Assembly: GCA_027620395.1 (NCBI GenBank)
Contig: JAQBZY010000087.1
Location: forward strand, 1-6,295
DNA length: 6,295 bases
Reading direction: 5' to 3'
Source of the DNA: Pseudomonadota bacterium
Lineage (GTDB): Bacteria > Pseudomonadota > Alphaproteobacteria > Rhodospirillales > Casp-alpha2
Below are positions 5,553 through 6,295 of the stretch, one piece after another. The notes under the pieces were generated by a model. That model ran no database searches, had not been told where the DNA came from, and saw only the letters and a list, made by a program, of their open reading frames with translations. A program made the position numbers and the translations under genes. Position 1 is the stretch's first letter; every line of letters starts with the position of its first letter.

Positions 5553-6295
5553 TTAGGTTGCTTCCAGTATCCGTTTCATTTCGGCTCGCTCGAGACCGAC
5601 GCCGTCACCGGCGGCAAGAATGCTCTCGAAGGCATCGGCGGACAACGGTAAACCGGTTTTCAGGCGCTGGTGCCGGGCCATCCGCTCCGGATCGCCCGGG
5701 ATCATCACCGGTTTTGCCGGATCGGCCGGGCGGCTGTCGCGGACGAAGTCGATATAGTCGGAGACGGCGGCGCCGTAGTCGGACCCACCGTTCATGCTAT
5801 CGGGCGCAATATATATGGAAAGCATGCCGTTATGGATGCCCTCGCCGGGACCCGTGGTCCCAGACCCAGTAAGGGCGCCGGCCAAAAGTTCGCAGGCGAG
5901 CGCCAGCCCCGAGCCTTTATGATCGCCCATGGTCAGGAGCGCGCCCTTGCCGGCGCGCGGATTTGGCACCGTGCCCGGCGGCACCTCGCCATAGAGCGCG
6001 CGCGGATCCTGGGTAGGATGCCCGTGCTCATCGACCAACGCGCCGACCGGCGGCGGCTTGCCGCCCTTGAGCGCCACCAGCACCTTGCCCTCGGCAATTT
6101 TCGAGGTCGCGAAATCGAGAATGAAATCGTCGCCGTTCGGATTGACCACGCCGATGCAGATCGGCGCCGTCGATATTCGGCGTTCGGCACCACCGAATGG
6201 CGCCACCAGCATGCTGCGCGCCACATTGACGAAGTGGATCGAAACGACGCCGGCGCGGCACGCCATCTCGGCCCATTCGCCGATCCGCCCGAGAT
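5553..6295 (-). CDS. Ldh_2-family malate/L-lactate-type dehydrogenase, N-terminus outside the window
   Basis: The C-terminal 246 residues of an NAD(P)-dependent 2-hydroxyacid oxidoreductase of the Ldh_2 (malate/lactate/ureidoglycolate dehydrogenase) family. The frame is open to base 6295, reading L-G-R-I-G-E-W-A-E before the first internal ATG at 6266, and that stretch fits the family; family members are about 340-360 residues, so roughly 100 N-terminal residues are missing. Numbered from that ATG: S9-I-H-F-V-N14, A22-P-F-G-G26, L50-D-F-A-T-S-K-I-A-E-G-K-V62 and G114-D-H-K-G-S-G-L-A-L122, all family hallmarks. The nucleotide-region motif usually written G-T-N-P is S32-T-A-P35 here. It is first of the visible coupled operon genes and probably oxidises a hydroxy acid in the same pathway. 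Confidence 0.87.
   Translation of the reverse strand, partial: LGRIGEWAEMACRAGVVSIHFVNVARSMLVAPFGGAERRISTAPICIGVVNPNGDDFILDFATSKIAEGKVLVALKGGKPPPVGALVDEHGHPTQDPRALYGEVPPGTVPNPRAGKGALLTMGDHKGSGLALACELLAGALTGSGTTGPGEGIHNGMLSIYIAPDSMNGGSDYGAAVSDYIDFVRDSRPADPAKPVMIPGDPERMARHQRLKTGLPLSADAFESILAAGDGVGLERAEMKRILEAT

Overview
The window reads as chromosomal DNA from a GC-rich (about 60% by eye) proteobacterium, most likely an alphaproteobacterium. The best taxonomic hint is the FNR-type regulator, whose N-terminal cysteine spacing (C-x2-C-x7-C) is that of alphaproteobacterial FnrN/FnrL proteins rather than E. coli FNR. Coding density is high, genes are tightly packed, and there is no sign of mobile elements, RNA genes or CRISPR. 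I found no clearly new defence or mobile system; this is ordinary metabolic and transport DNA with several regulatory and architectural details worth checking.

Left part (1-1880, all minus strand). An HAD-superfamily phosphatase (1235-1879) is followed after 152 bp by a PhnD-type phosphate/phosphite/phosphonate periplasmic binding protein (99-1082). The gap upstream of phnD holds a TTACAT-N4-ATGTAA palindrome that is also part of three TACAT/ATGTA-type units spaced 11 bp apart, the geometry of a Pho box. Past the phnD stop lies a perfect 12-bp GC-rich hairpin without a T tract (46-74). Beyond it are a Shine-Dalgarno-like AGGAG and an ATG, perhaps the start of the next transporter gene, cut by the window edge.

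Centre (1880-2806). A 164-bp divergent spacer separates the phosphatase gene from a plus-strand Crp/Fnr regulator (2044-2796). The regulator keeps all four expected [4Fe-4S] cysteines and an FNR-type E-x2-S-R recognition helix, so it is predicted to be an oxygen-responsive activator. It ends 10 bp from the convergent gene cluster to its right.

Right part (2807-6295, all minus strand). Four tightly coupled genes are transcribed leftward: a 5'-truncated Ldh_2-type malate/lactate dehydrogenase, an AtuA N-terminal-domain protein (formerly DUF1446), a small AtuA C-terminal-domain protein, and a luciferase-like (LLM) flavin oxidoreductase. The junctions are TAA-ACG-ATG, ATGA and ATGA, so this is one translationally coupled operon. 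AtuA relatives occur in acyclic terpene (citronellol/geraniol) and other branched-acid catabolic clusters. The set suggests oxidation of a hydroxy acid or branched-chain compound, but the substrate cannot be read from the sequence. The AtuA domains, fused in Pseudomonas AtuA, are here on two overlapping genes.
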